Below are positions 1-6,910 of a stretch of DNA of 14,340 nt, piece by piece; within the stretch, counting starts at the first letter, position 1, and every line of letters starts with the position of its first letter. Source of the stretch: an uncultured Bacteroidota bacterium (GTDB lineage: Bacteria; Bacteroidota; Bacteroidia; Chitinophagales; Chitinophagaceae); assembly GCA_903881265.1 (NCBI GenBank), contig CAIRSV010000266.1, positions 1 through 14,340 of the forward strand, written 5' to 3'. The notes beneath the pieces were generated by a model that saw only the letters and a list, made by a program, of their open reading frames with translations, was not told the DNA's origin and searched no databases. Made by a program: the position numbers and the translations under genes.

Positions 1-22
1 AACCGAAAGAGTTAAATTAATT

Positions 23-46
23 GTGGTATGTGAAGACACATACCAC
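23..46. repeat. Perfect 10-bp hairpin with AAGA loop
   Basis: GTGGTATGTG (23-32) and CACATACCAC (37-46) are exact reverse complements around a 4-base loop. No T-run follows, so it is not a standard intrinsic terminator on the plus strand. A second inverted pair, AAAGAGT (6-12) and ACTCTTT (81-87), encloses it, so a larger folded RNA is possible. It may be the tail of an upstream transcript or a leader element; function unknown. Confidence 0.5.
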
Positions 47-166
47 GGCATCGGGTTCACTCAAAGTCACAACACACAAGACTCTTTTGCTAACATTATA
101 CCAAATATGACATAAAACCTAAAAGACAATGTGATTAATTAATCTTTTATCACAGAATTAGTTGTA

Positions 167-174
167 TATCTTCG
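167..174 (+). promoter_or_regulatory. Possible -7 promoter box before the DUF1566 gene
   Basis: TATCTTCG differs by one base from the Bacteroidetes -7 consensus TAnnTTTG and ends 15 bases before the ATG at 190. A T-run at 145-148 sits 18 bases upstream, roughly where the -33 element belongs. A TGTGAT/ATCACA inverted repeat (130-135 and 149-154) overlaps this area. The match is moderate only. Confidence 0.35.
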
Positions 175-189
175 TTCAAAATTTAGTGT

Positions 190-1956
190 ATGAAATATAG
201 TTTACTTATTCTTCTTGCTTGCCTTTCATTGATGAACAGCAACGCGCAAGCCCCACAAGGCATCCCTTATCAAAGTGTCATCAGAAATGGCAGCGGTGCA
301 TTAATGATCAATCAAGCTATCCATATTCGTTTTAGCATACACGATAGTACAATGCTTGGCACTGTTGTGTATCAAGAAATTCATACCACCACCACCTCCA
401 ACCTAGGAATGATAACACTTTCCATTGGACAAGGAACACCTTCAATAGCCACCTTCTCTTCTATCAACTGGGGCAATGGTGCCAAGTTTATGCAGGTAGA
501 ATTAGATGCCGCAGGTGGTAGTAATTATACAGATTTAGGTACACAACAGATGATGAGTGTGCCGTATGCCTTCCATGCAGGTAATGGCTTGCCCAATGGC
601 AACCATATTGGCGATGTGCTCTCGTGGAATGGCTATCAATGGGTTTCAACATCGATATCAAACATCCCGCAAACACCAATGGCTGTCGGTATGCAATATC
701 AAGGCGGTATCATTGCCTATATCTTACAACCCGGCGATCCTGGATATGACCCAAATGATGTGAGAGGATTCATTGCAGCGCCAAACGATCAAAGTACAGG
801 AATACAGTGGTATAATGGCTCTTATGTAACAACAGGCGCTACCGCCGCGGCATTGGGTACAGGTAATGCCAATACCAATACCATAGTATCTGTTCAGGGC
901 AATGGAACATATCCTGCTCAACTTTGCTATGATTTAGTATTAAACGGCTACAGCGATTGGTATTTGCCAAGTAAGGATGAACTTAATAAACTCTATCTGA
1001 ATCGAACAGCCATTGGAGGTTTTACTAATTCCTACTATTGGAGTTCTAGTGAGAACAGTAACAACGGCGCCTGGGCTCAGACCTTCTACAATGGCAATCT
1101 GGACAGCTACAACAACAAGCACTACCCAAACGATGTGCGCGCGATCCGTTCTTTTTCGACATCGAATACTACAGGAGTCACTACAAACCCGGTGAGCTCT
1201 ATTCAACAAACAACTGCAACCTGCGGTGGTTCAGTTGTTTCACAAGATAGCGCTTCTGTAACTGCACGAGGCGTTTGCTGGAGCACAACAGCTATTCCAA
1301 CTGTGGCATTAAGCACAAAAACAACGGACGGCAGTGGCACAGGAAGTTTTACAAGCAATATCACAGGATTAACTCCTGACTCTGCGTATTATGTTAGAGC
1401 CTATGCAACAAGTAGTGCCGGAACAGTCTATGGGAATGAATTTACATTTACTACTGCAACTTCAACTGCGCCTGCGCTTGCTATTGGTCAAAGCTATCAA
1501 GGCGGTATCATTGCGTATATCTTACAACTAGGTGACCCTGGATATGATGCAAATGTGCCACACGGGTTAATTGCTGCGCCGAGCGATCAAAGTACAGGCA
1601 TTGTATGGTGGAATGGTTCTAATGTGACAACAGGCGCTACCGCCGCAGCCTTGGGCACAGGTAATGCCAACACCAATACCATTGTGTCCGTTCAAGGAGC
1701 TGGAAGTTATGCTGCACAACTTTGTCATGACTTGGTTTTAAACGGCTACAGCGATTGGTATCTGCCTAGTAAGGATGAAATTAATACACTTTATCTGAAT
1801 CAAACAGCCATTGGGGGTTTTGCTGCTGCCTATTATTGGAGTTCTAGTGAGGATAGTAATTTCCTCGTCTGGATTCGGAACTTCACTCTTGGCAGTGTGG
1901 GCTACAACGCCAGCAAGGACTACACTCTCCATGCGCGTGCGGTAAGGTCTTTTTAA
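190..1956 (+). CDS. Secreted protein with two DUF1566 domains flanking a Fn3-like domain
   Basis: The 588-aa protein starts with a signal peptide (lysine at residue 2, hydrophobic core 4-15, probable cleavage after NAQA near residue 21). Residues about 22-130 match the N-terminal domain common in Bacteroidetes surface proteins (YQSVIRNGSG start, SVPYAFHA end). Residues about 168-322 and 434-588 are two copies of a DUF1566/Lcl C-terminal-like domain, each with GGIIAYIL, GYSDWYLPSKDE and YYWSSSE motifs. Between them (about 325-425) lies a fibronectin-III-like segment with RGVCWST and YYVRAYATS motifs. The two DUF1566 copies remain similar at DNA level, so the duplication looks fairly recent. 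I see no type IX secretion C-terminal domain and no lipobox cysteine. It probably acts outside the cell or at its surface; substrate and role are unknown. The ATG at 190 is chosen because the signal peptide begins there. Confidence 0.85.
   Translation: MKYSLLILLACLSLMNSNAQAPQGIPYQSVIRNGSGALMINQAIHIRFSIHDSTMLGTVVYQEIHTTTTSNLGMITLSIGQGTPSIATFSSINWGNGAKFMQVELDAAGGSNYTDLGTQQMMSVPYAFHAGNGLPNGNHIGDVLSWNGYQWVSTSISNIPQTPMAVGMQYQGGIIAYILQPGDPGYDPNDVRGFIAAPNDQSTGIQWYNGSYVTTGATAAALGTGNANTNTIVSVQGNGTYPAQLCYDLVLNGYSDWYLPSKDELNKLYLNRTAIGGFTNSYYWSSSENSNNGAWAQTFYNGNLDSYNNKHYPNDVRAIRSFSTSNTTGVTTNPVSSIQQTTATCGGSVVSQDSASVTARGVCWSTTAIPTVALSTKTTDGSGTGSFTSNITGLTPDSAYYVRAYATSSAGTVYGNEFTFTTATSTAPALAIGQSYQGGIIAYILQLGDPGYDANVPHGLIAAPSDQSTGIVWWNGSNVTTGATAAALGTGNANTNTIVSVQGAGSYAAQLCHDLVLNGYSDWYLPSKDEINTLYLNQTAIGGFAAAYYWSSSEDSNFLVWIRNFTLGSVGYNASKDYTLHARAVRSF
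692..1158 (+). repeat. First copy of ~465-bp intragenic direct repeat
   Basis: This stretch encodes the first DUF1566 domain and aligns to about 1490-1956 with an offset near 798 bases. Long near-identical blocks include the TATCAAGGCGGTATCATTGC segment (from 697 and 1495) and the ACAACAGGCGCTACCGCCGC segment. The 3' parts have diverged more. Confidence 0.75.
1490..1956 (+). repeat. Second copy of ~465-bp intragenic direct repeat
   Basis: This encodes the second DUF1566 domain and ends at the stop codon. It pairs with 692-1158. Differences cluster at third positions and in the last 100 bases, where the loop after YYWSSSE varies (NSNNGAWAQTFYNGN against DSNFLVWIRNFTLGS). Confidence 0.75.
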
Positions 1957-2240
1957 AAAATTATACTGAGCTTGCCGAAGTATGTCTCCGAAGGCTTTGC
2001 CTTCGCAAGCGGTATGTTCTTCGCAGGCTTTGCCTGTAATATAGACCCTACGAAAGATCTGGGCTAAGGTTCACAGAACCTCCATTATCATCCGTTCGAC
2101 ATGCGCAGAGCCTAACATATCGAACAGCCTAGATTCTTTACGTGTTATTCCATTTCGTACTTTGCGGTTAACCAAGCTTTTCGTCCTGTTCGCGTAGCGG
2201 TATGTCAAACGACAGATAAGATTGGTTGTCCCAACCAACA
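1957..2240. repeat. Hairpin-rich, REP-like non-coding patch
   Basis: This gap holds a chain of palindromes. ACTGAGCTTGCCGAAG (1965-1980) resembles a short extragenic repeat I recall as common in Bacteroidetes, and a degenerate inverted copy lies at 2094-2110. CGAAGGC-TTT-GCCTTCG (1989-2005) and CAGGC-TTT-GCCTG (2024-2036) are two similar hairpins in tandem. GCTTGC (1970-1975) can also pair with GCAAGC (2005-2010). AGGTTC-ACA-GAACCT (2067-2081), GTTCGA/TCGAAC (2094-2099 and 2120-2125) and TTGGTTG-TCC-CAACCAA (2222-2238) follow. None has a proper T-run. The small reading frames here are not convincing genes. Confidence 0.55.
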
Positions 2241-2256
2241 GTTTGCTAAAATTACA

Positions 2257-2287
2257 CTTGTGCAATAGATGTTTTCCCGTATTTTTA
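2257..2287 (+). promoter_or_regulatory. Bacteroidetes-type promoter for the 137-aa gene
   Basis: CTTG (2257-2260) lies 19 bases before TATTTTTA (2280-2287). This fits the TTTG-N19-TAnnTTTG layout with one mismatch in each box. Transcription would start near 2293, about 10 bases before the ATG at 2303, which argues against the upstream in-frame ATG at 2222. Confidence 0.55.
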
Positions 2288-2302
2288 CGCAAAATTCGAC
2301 AA

Positions 2303-2716
2303 ATGAAAAAAGCCATCTTTATGTCAATCTTGTTCTTGCTGCTTTTTGGAGCAGGTTATGTGTATTGGTTCTATTACAATTCGTTCAGTGATGGTTCAAG
2401 GGAAGGCTTATTAATAAAATGTTCTAGAAAAGGCAATATCTTCAAAACCTTTGAAGGTGAGATGGTGCAACCCGGACTTCGTTCGATACAAGGTGGTACT
2501 GTCAACACTAATAATTTCTATTTCTCTGTGATCGATGGTAAAATTGCAGACAGCCTAGATAAAGTCAGCAACAAAACAGTGAAAGTACATTATACCCAAT
2601 ACCGCAAATCATTGCCTTGGAGAGGGGAGAACTATAATGGCAAAAATCAAGAAAACGGGCAATACATCGTTGATCGCATTGTGAATGTGTCAGAGCCTGA
2701 GAATGTGGGACTTTAA
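2303..2716 (+). CDS. Small membrane-anchored protein of unknown function
   Basis: The 137-aa product has one N-terminal hydrophobic segment (about residues 3-22), either a membrane anchor or an uncleaved signal, followed by a polar domain. The domain begins with SDGSREGLLIKCSRKGNIFKT and ends with a YIVDRIVNV strand. From memory, this pattern occurs in a conserved Bacteroidetes family that databases sometimes label '6-phosphogluconate dehydrogenase', but there is no Rossmann fold and the protein is far too short, so that label should not be copied. The ATG at 2303 is preferred over the in-frame ATG at 2222 because the hydrophobic segment starts there and the promoter at 2257-2287 lies between the two. 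It converges on the RsmI-like gene 17 bases away. Confidence 0.7.
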   Translation: MKKAIFMSILFLLLFGAGYVYWFYYNSFSDGSREGLLIKCSRKGNIFKTFEGEMVQPGLRSIQGGTVNTNNFYFSVIDGKIADSLDKVSNKTVKVHYTQYRKSLPWRGENYNGKNQENGQYIVDRIVNVSEPENVGL

Positions 2717-2733
2717 TGGAGGCCTTTCACCTC

Positions 2734-3438
2734 TCAATCGACATACATTCCAAAGACGGCTGGTTGTTTATGAAAGCTGACAGTAAGTTGTTTCCATTTT
2801 TTGATCGGTAAGGAAATGATGCGTTCTGCTTCGCCGGTAAGATTAGCGGCTACGCAAAGACGGGTTTCATCGTGGCAATTCTTAAGTATTTCTTTAATCA
2901 TCTGATTATTGCGGTAGGGCGTTTCAATAAAAAATTGGGATACATTATTGGCTTTGCTTTCGCGTTCAATTTCCTGTAATTTTTGGTTTAGCATAGGTTG
3001 CTTATTGGGCAAATAACCGTGAAACTGAAAATGTTGTCCGTTGAAACCTGAGGCCATCAAGGCAAGTAAAATAGAATTAGGGCCAACGTGTGGTTTTACT
3101 TTCGCGTTGATTTGATGGGCAAGTTGTGCTAAGCTACTTCCCGGATCGGCTACACCTGGGCAACCCGATTCGCTAATCATACCAATATCGGTACCGGCTT
3201 CCAATATTTTTTTAGCATATTGAAGTGAATCCTTCTCGTGTTCATTGAGCATATAAAAGGTCAGGTCATCGATGACAATTTCTTTGTTCATTGCCTTTAA
3301 AAAGCGTCTTGCACTGCGTATCTCCTCGACATACCAAATTTTAATACCGGTTACCACCTCCTTCAGATAGGAAGGGATGATATGAATAGATTGCTCTGCC
3401 AATACATTGGGTACAAGATGAAGGGTGCCTTTTTCCAT
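2734..3438 (-). CDS. Short RsmI-like SAM-dependent methyltransferase (tetrapyrrole methylase fold)
   Basis: The 234-aa protein belongs to the tetrapyrrole-methylase superfamily, closest to RsmI, which 2'-O-methylates C1402 of 16S rRNA. Recognisable segments are GTLHLVPNVL at the N-terminus, ISESGCPGVADPGS (88-101; the SDAGTPLISDPG-type motif of RsmI), PHVGPNSILLALMASG (117-131) and FQFHGYLP (138-144). It is shorter than classical RsmI (about 280 aa), and the C-terminal RNA-binding helical extension is missing. From memory, Bacteroidetes often carry such a short paralogue beside a full-length RsmI. The target could therefore be rRNA or something else, and I give no gene symbol. The methylase family is firm; the substrate is not. 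Confidence 0.85.
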   Translation of the reverse strand: MEKGTLHLVPNVLAEQSIHIIPSYLKEVVTGIKIWYVEEIRSARRFLKAMNKEIVIDDLTFYMLNEHEKDSLQYAKKILEAGTDIGMISESGCPGVADPGSSLAQLAHQINAKVKPHVGPNSILLALMASGFNGQHFQFHGYLPNKQPMLNQKLQEIERESKANNVSQFFIETPYRNNQMIKEILKNCHDETRLCVAANLTGEAERIISLPIKKWKQLTVSFHKQPAVFGMYVD

Positions 3439-3521
3439 ATGAGGGGATTCGTCGTTTGTTGGTGCAAGACCGGTTTGAAATATGAGTTCAATGTTACAGC
3501 TAAGTTTGATATAATCCTAAG

Positions 3522-3540
3522 AAAAAAGGGGATAGTCCCC
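3522..3540 (-). terminator. Weak terminator-like hairpin on the minus strand
   Basis: On the minus strand GGGGA-CTA-TCCCC (3540-3528) is followed directly by six T residues (3527-3522). It lies upstream of the RsmI-like gene, so it would stop antisense reads from dxs or act as a leader attenuator. The stem has only five pairs. Confidence 0.3.
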
Positions 3541-3606
3541 CGTGCTATAAATAATCTCGATTCTTTTTTTTAGCATGAATTAAACATATCCGTATTAAAA
3601 AAAATG

Positions 3607-3614
3607 TATTTTTG
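3607..3614 (+). promoter_or_regulatory. -7 promoter box for dxs
   Basis: TATTTTTG is a perfect TAnnTTTG match. Transcription would begin around 3620, downstream of the first in-frame ATG (3604), leaving an almost leaderless message beginning at the ATG of 3625 or 3634. No clear TTTG -33 element is seen at the right distance. Confidence 0.45.
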
Positions 3615-3633
3615 GTTCATCAATATGTCCCAC

Positions 3634-5559
3634 ATGGAAATTAAAGCCGGCCCACTGTTAGAAACCATCCTGTTCCCATCAGATCTCAGAAAGTTGAAAA
3701 AGGATGACCTTCAGCAGGTCTGTAACGAACTCAGACAATTTATCATCGATTCGGTGAGCGTAAACGGCGGACATTTTGGGGCTAGTTTGGGTGTCGTTGA
3801 ATTAACAGTAGCCTTGCATTATGTATTTAATACCCCAGACGATAATTTGGTTTGGGATGTGGGCCATCAAGCCTATGGGCATAAAATACTCACAGGTCGA
3901 CGAAGTGTATTTCATACCAATCGAAAATATAATGGTATTAGCGGTTTTCCAAAGCGAAGCGAGAGCGATTATGATGCCTTTGGGGTAGGCCATTCCTCCA
4001 CGTCTATTTCGGCAGCATTGGGTATGTCAATTGCGGCCAAACACAATGGCGATGTTCATAAACAGCACGTGGCTATTATCGGTGATGGTGCTATGACGGC
4101 AGGATTGCCTTTTGAAGCCTTGCAACATGCCGGTACATCAGGAGCTGATATGCTGATTATCCTTAATGATAATAATATGAGTATCGACCCTAATGTGGGG
4201 TCGTTAAAAGAATACCTGACAGATATCACCACGTCTAAGACCTATAATAAGGTTCGGGATGATGTGTGGCATATGATCGGAAAATTGCCGGGTGGGCGTT
4301 TTCATCAAAAAATGGCGTCAAAAATTGAAGCTGGTTTGAAAGGCGTTGTCTCCAAAACCAGTAATTTGTTTGAAGGGTTGGGGCTGCGTTATTTCGGTCA
4401 GGTAGATGGACACAATGTACTAAAGCTGGTTGAAACACTTAAAGATTTACAGCAGATAAAAGGCCCTAAGTTATTGCATATCAATACAATAAAGGGCAAA
4501 GGATATGAGCTTGCAGAACAAGATCAAACCCTTTGGCATGCGCCCGGTTTATTTGATAAGGTCACTGGAAAGATTAATAAAGTGGTATACGACAGTCCTC
4601 AACCGCCAAAGTATCAAGATGTGTTTGGAAAGTCGATTATAGAATTGGCGAATCTGAACAAGAAGATTATGGCGGTAACTCCGGCTATGCCTTCGGGTTG
4701 TTCGTTAAAATATATGATGGCCGAAATGCCAGACCGAGCGTTTGATGTTGGAATATGCGAACAACATGCAGTTACGCTGAGTGCAGGCTTGGCAGTAGAG
4801 GGAATGAAAGTGTATTGCAATATCTATTCATCGTTTATGCAACGAGCATACGATCAGGTGGTTCACGATGTGGCGATTCAGAAATTGCCAGTGATTTTTT
4901 GTCTTGACCGCGCTGGCTTGGTTGGCGATGATGGTCCAACGCATCATGGCGTATATGATATTGCCTATATGCGTTGTATTCCAAATATGATCATTTCGGC
5001 TCCAATGAACGAAAAAGAATTACGCGATTTAATGTTCACCGCTCAATTGGATGATATGCAGTTGCCAATTGTTATTCGTTATCCAAGAGGTGAAGGTGTG
5101 ATGCCTGTGTGGCAGACACCGTTTGAAAAAATGGACATTGGTAAAGGTCAACAAGTGCAGGAAGGTGAAGAAATCGCAATTTTATCGATCGGGCATCCGG
5201 GTAATTTTGTCATTCAGGCTTGCGAGAAGCTTAAATTACAAGGAATTCAACCAGCACATTACAATATGCGTTTTGTGAAACCATTAGATGAAAACATTAT
5301 GCATGAGGTTGGACGCCGATTCAAACAAGTGATCACAATTGAAGATGGCACCATTGTTGGTGGCTTTGGATCGGCTTGCTTAGAGTTTTTTGCGTTGCAT
5401 CATTATTCACCGGCTGTGACGATGCTTGGGATTCCAGATCGATTAGTGGAACATGGGAAACCTGCTGAGCTTCACAAAGAATGTGGCTATGACACCGATG
5501 CAATTGTTGAAAAAGTAAGTGCATTAATGAGGAATGCGGTCATGCAAGCAGCACACTAA
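3634..5559 (+). CDS. dxs: 1-deoxy-D-xylulose-5-phosphate synthase
   Basis: DXS condenses pyruvate with glyceraldehyde-3-phosphate, using thiamine diphosphate, to make DXP, the entry to the MEP isoprenoid pathway and a precursor for thiamine and pyridoxal. With the start at 3634 the protein is 641 aa, the usual length. Visible motifs are SVNGGHFGASLGVVELT near the N-terminus, WDVGHQAYGHKILTGR, the ThDP signature GDGAMT to NDNNMSI (about 150-183), the catalytic glutamate in DVGICEQHAV (Glu376; E370 in E. coli), DRAGLVGDDGPTHHG, and the C-terminal transketolase domain with IEDGTIVGGFG. In-frame ATGs also occur at 3604 and 3625. 3634 gives the MEIKAGPLLE start I expect for homologues, and a -7 box at 3607-3614 overlaps the region just after the 3604 codon. 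It converges on the transaldolase gene. Confidence 0.97.
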   Translation: MEIKAGPLLETILFPSDLRKLKKDDLQQVCNELRQFIIDSVSVNGGHFGASLGVVELTVALHYVFNTPDDNLVWDVGHQAYGHKILTGRRSVFHTNRKYNGISGFPKRSESDYDAFGVGHSSTSISAALGMSIAAKHNGDVHKQHVAIIGDGAMTAGLPFEALQHAGTSGADMLIILNDNNMSIDPNVGSLKEYLTDITTSKTYNKVRDDVWHMIGKLPGGRFHQKMASKIEAGLKGVVSKTSNLFEGLGLRYFGQVDGHNVLKLVETLKDLQQIKGPKLLHINTIKGKGYELAEQDQTLWHAPGLFDKVTGKINKVVYDSPQPPKYQDVFGKSIIELANLNKKIMAVTPAMPSGCSLKYMMAEMPDRAFDVGICEQHAVTLSAGLAVEGMKVYCNIYSSFMQRAYDQVVHDVAIQKLPVIFCLDRAGLVGDDGPTHHGVYDIAYMRCIPNMIISAPMNEKELRDLMFTAQLDDMQLPIVIRYPRGEGVMPVWQTPFEKMDIGKGQQVQEGEEIAILSIGHPGNFVIQACEKLKLQGIQPAHYNMRFVKPLDENIMHEVGRRFKQVITIEDGTIVGGFGSACLEFFALHHYSPAVTMLGIPDRLVEHGKPAELHKECGYDTDAIVEKVSALMRNAVMQAAH

Positions 5560-5758
5560 ATCAGTTAGACTAGACAAACTATTTTGTACGGAATTTTAAC
5601 TATGCCTGGTTGTAGTTGTTTGGGTATATCATTCCCATAATTAATATTATGTTAAGTAAGAATAGAGAATACGCCATAGCATATAAAAGGACAATTAAAA
5701 GTACCTTTCATCGTTTGAGTCTATCCAATTAGACTGCTACCCTTAAAATAAACATTGA
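5560..5758. other. Non-coding gap between convergent dxs and transaldolase
   Basis: No reading frame of note is seen. AGTCTA-TCCAAT-TAGACT (5718-5735) is a 6-bp hairpin and ACAAA/TTTGT (about 5573-5586) a weaker one. Neither is followed by a clear T-run, so the termination sites of the two genes are not obvious. Confidence 0.4.
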
Positions 5759-6412
5759 TTATTGCATGCTCTTCGCATCAGATAAAAATTGAGCCAAACC
5801 TAAATCGGTTAATGGATGTTTCAACAAGCCTAAAATACTTGATAAAGGACAAGTACAAACATCTGCGCCCACCTCAGCACAACGAACGATATGTAAGGAC
5901 GTTCTGATTGACGCTGCCAAAATCTGTGTTTCAAAACCTTGCATCTTATAAATGTGAGAGATTTGACCAATCAATTCAACACCATCCCAGTTTCCGTCAT
6001 CAATACGACCAATAAAAGGTGACACATAGGTGGCGCCAGCTTTGGCAGCAAGAATAGCCTGACCGGCTGAAAATACTAAGGTGCAGTTTGTCTTGATATT
6101 GTTATCGGTAAACCATTTAATAGCCTTGATACCATCTTTTATCATTGGTACTTTTACCACAATATTCGAATCAATTGCGGCTAAAATTTTTCCTTCTTCA
6201 ACAATACCAGCAAAATCGGTTGAAATTACTTCTGCACTGACAGGCGCATGAACGATATCGCAGATGTCTTTGTAGTGCTTCATCACGGCTTCGGTTCCTT
6301 TGATGCCTTCTTTTGCCATCAAGGAAGGATTGGTTGTTACACCATCAAGTATGCCTAATTCATTGGCTTCAGTAATTTGTGCAAGATTAGCTGTGTCGAT
6401 AAAGAATTTCAT
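5759..6412 (-). CDS. Transaldolase, TalC/FSA-like subfamily
   Basis: This 217-aa protein belongs to the short transaldolase group, soluble aldolase-fold enzymes of the pentose phosphate pathway. They move a dihydroxyacetone unit between sedoheptulose-7-phosphate and glyceraldehyde-3-phosphate. It begins MKFFIDTANL and carries GVTTNPSL (24-31), the Schiff-base lysine in VVKVPM (Lys87) and YVSPFIGRID (129-138). Two positions separate transaldolase from fructose-6-phosphate aldolase (FSA): FSA has Gln59 and Tyr131, transaldolases Glu and Phe. Here the equivalents are Glu61 (SAEV) and Phe133 (SPFI), so transaldolase is the better call. Codons begin at the ATG at 6412. It is a monocistronic minus-strand gene facing dxs. 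Confidence 0.93.
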   Translation of the reverse strand: MKFFIDTANLAQITEANELGILDGVTTNPSLMAKEGIKGTEAVMKHYKDICDIVHAPVSAEVISTDFAGIVEEGKILAAIDSNIVVKVPMIKDGIKAIKWFTDNNIKTNCTLVFSAGQAILAAKAGATYVSPFIGRIDDGNWDGVELIGQISHIYKMQGFETQILAASIRTSLHIVRCAEVGADVCTCPLSSILGLLKHPLTDLGLAQFLSDAKSMQ

Positions 6413-6447
6413 ATAGATATATTGTTTTAAAGGGAATAAATTCGGCG

Positions 6448-6455
6448 CGAAGATA
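6448..6455 (-). promoter_or_regulatory. Possible -7 box for the transaldolase gene
   Basis: The minus strand reads TATCTTCG, one base from TAnnTTTG and identical to the candidate at 167-174. It would give a leader of about 30 bases. No -33 element is evident. Confidence 0.35.
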
Positions 6456-6603
6456 GAAAAGAAATGGAATGTTCCCCTACCTTACTACACATTATTTATA
6501 AATGACTTGTATTAGCTCGAAGCTTAGATGCCATTGTTCTTGTCAAAAAATACAAGAGCCGCAAAGAAAGTTGGATGTTGGAAACTGTGCACATTGAAAA
6601 AAG

Positions 6604-6635
6604 TTTGGGGCACAAAAAATGGCAAGTTACTTATA
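6604..6635 (+). promoter_or_regulatory. Possible promoter for the SRP-like RNA
   Basis: TTTG (6604-6607) is followed after 20 bases by TACTTATA (6628-6635), a partial TAnnTTTG match. Transcription would then start near 6640, just ahead of the proposed RNA. Confidence 0.3.
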
Positions 6636-6639
6636 TCGC

Positions 6640-6730
6640 ACCGCTCAACCACGTACCTTTGCTATGTTCCCATCCTGGAGGGTTAGCAGGAGCTGGTCGT
6701 ATAAGACTTGCCGCTGCAAATGTAATCCTT
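6640..6730 (+). ncRNA. ffs: Probable signal recognition particle RNA (4.5S-like, small type)
   Basis: This stretch of about 90 bases lies in a 500-bp gene-free gap and folds as one rod. TACCTTTGC (6654-6662) pairs with GCAAATGTA (6716-6724) with one mismatch. Inside, GTTCC (6666-6670) pairs with GGAGC (6689-6693), then a TCC/GGG stem closes a TGGA tetraloop (6677-6680). The 3' side of the internal loop is TTAGCA, resembling the conserved AGCAG of the SRP helix 8 that binds Ffh. From memory, Bacteroidetes SRP RNAs have this GTTCC...CTGGAGG...AGCAGGAGCTGG...CTTGCCGCTGCAAA form, but I could not run a covariance model. The ends are approximate. The tetraloop is not the textbook GGAA, so a different structured RNA remains possible. 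Confidence 0.6.
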
Positions 6731-6879
6731 ATATTGATGTAAGCAAATTTTTGTTTTAAAATAGCCCGTTTTTATTCGAAGGAAACCTATTCAAATTAAG
6801 TCAATACGTGTGTTGTAACACATTATTAAAATTAACATTATTGAAACATCAATTAGGCCCTATTGCCATCTTTAAACGC

Positions 6880-6887
6880 TATATTTG
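6880..6887 (+). promoter_or_regulatory. -7 promoter box for the NlpC/P60 gene
   Basis: TATATTTG is a perfect TAnnTTTG box. It predicts a start of transcription near 6893 and a leader of about 18 bases before the ATG at 6911, excluding the in-frame ATG at 6863. The -33 region is not clear. Confidence 0.5.
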
Positions 6888-6910
6888 CGACACCACAAAA
6901 TTCTGACATC

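Noticed and set aside
130..154. TGTGAT/ATCACA inverted repeat as a CRP site
   Set aside because: The half-sites are 13 bases apart; CRP-type sites need about 6 between TGTGA and TCACA, so the spacing is wrong.
2222..2302. In-frame 27-codon N-terminal extension of the 137-aa membrane protein
   Set aside because: A good promoter (2257-2287) lies inside it and it would place a Cys/Arg-rich segment before the hydrophobic anchor.
3382..3573. 63-aa plus-strand frame across the start of the RsmI-like gene
   Set aside because: It is an out-of-frame shadow over a recognised gene and ends in non-coding DNA with no family features.
6528..6686. 52-codon open frame starting MPLFLSKNTRAAKK
   Set aside because: It overlaps the proposed SRP-like RNA, has no recognisable motif and no promoter at its start; the RNA fold explains the region better.
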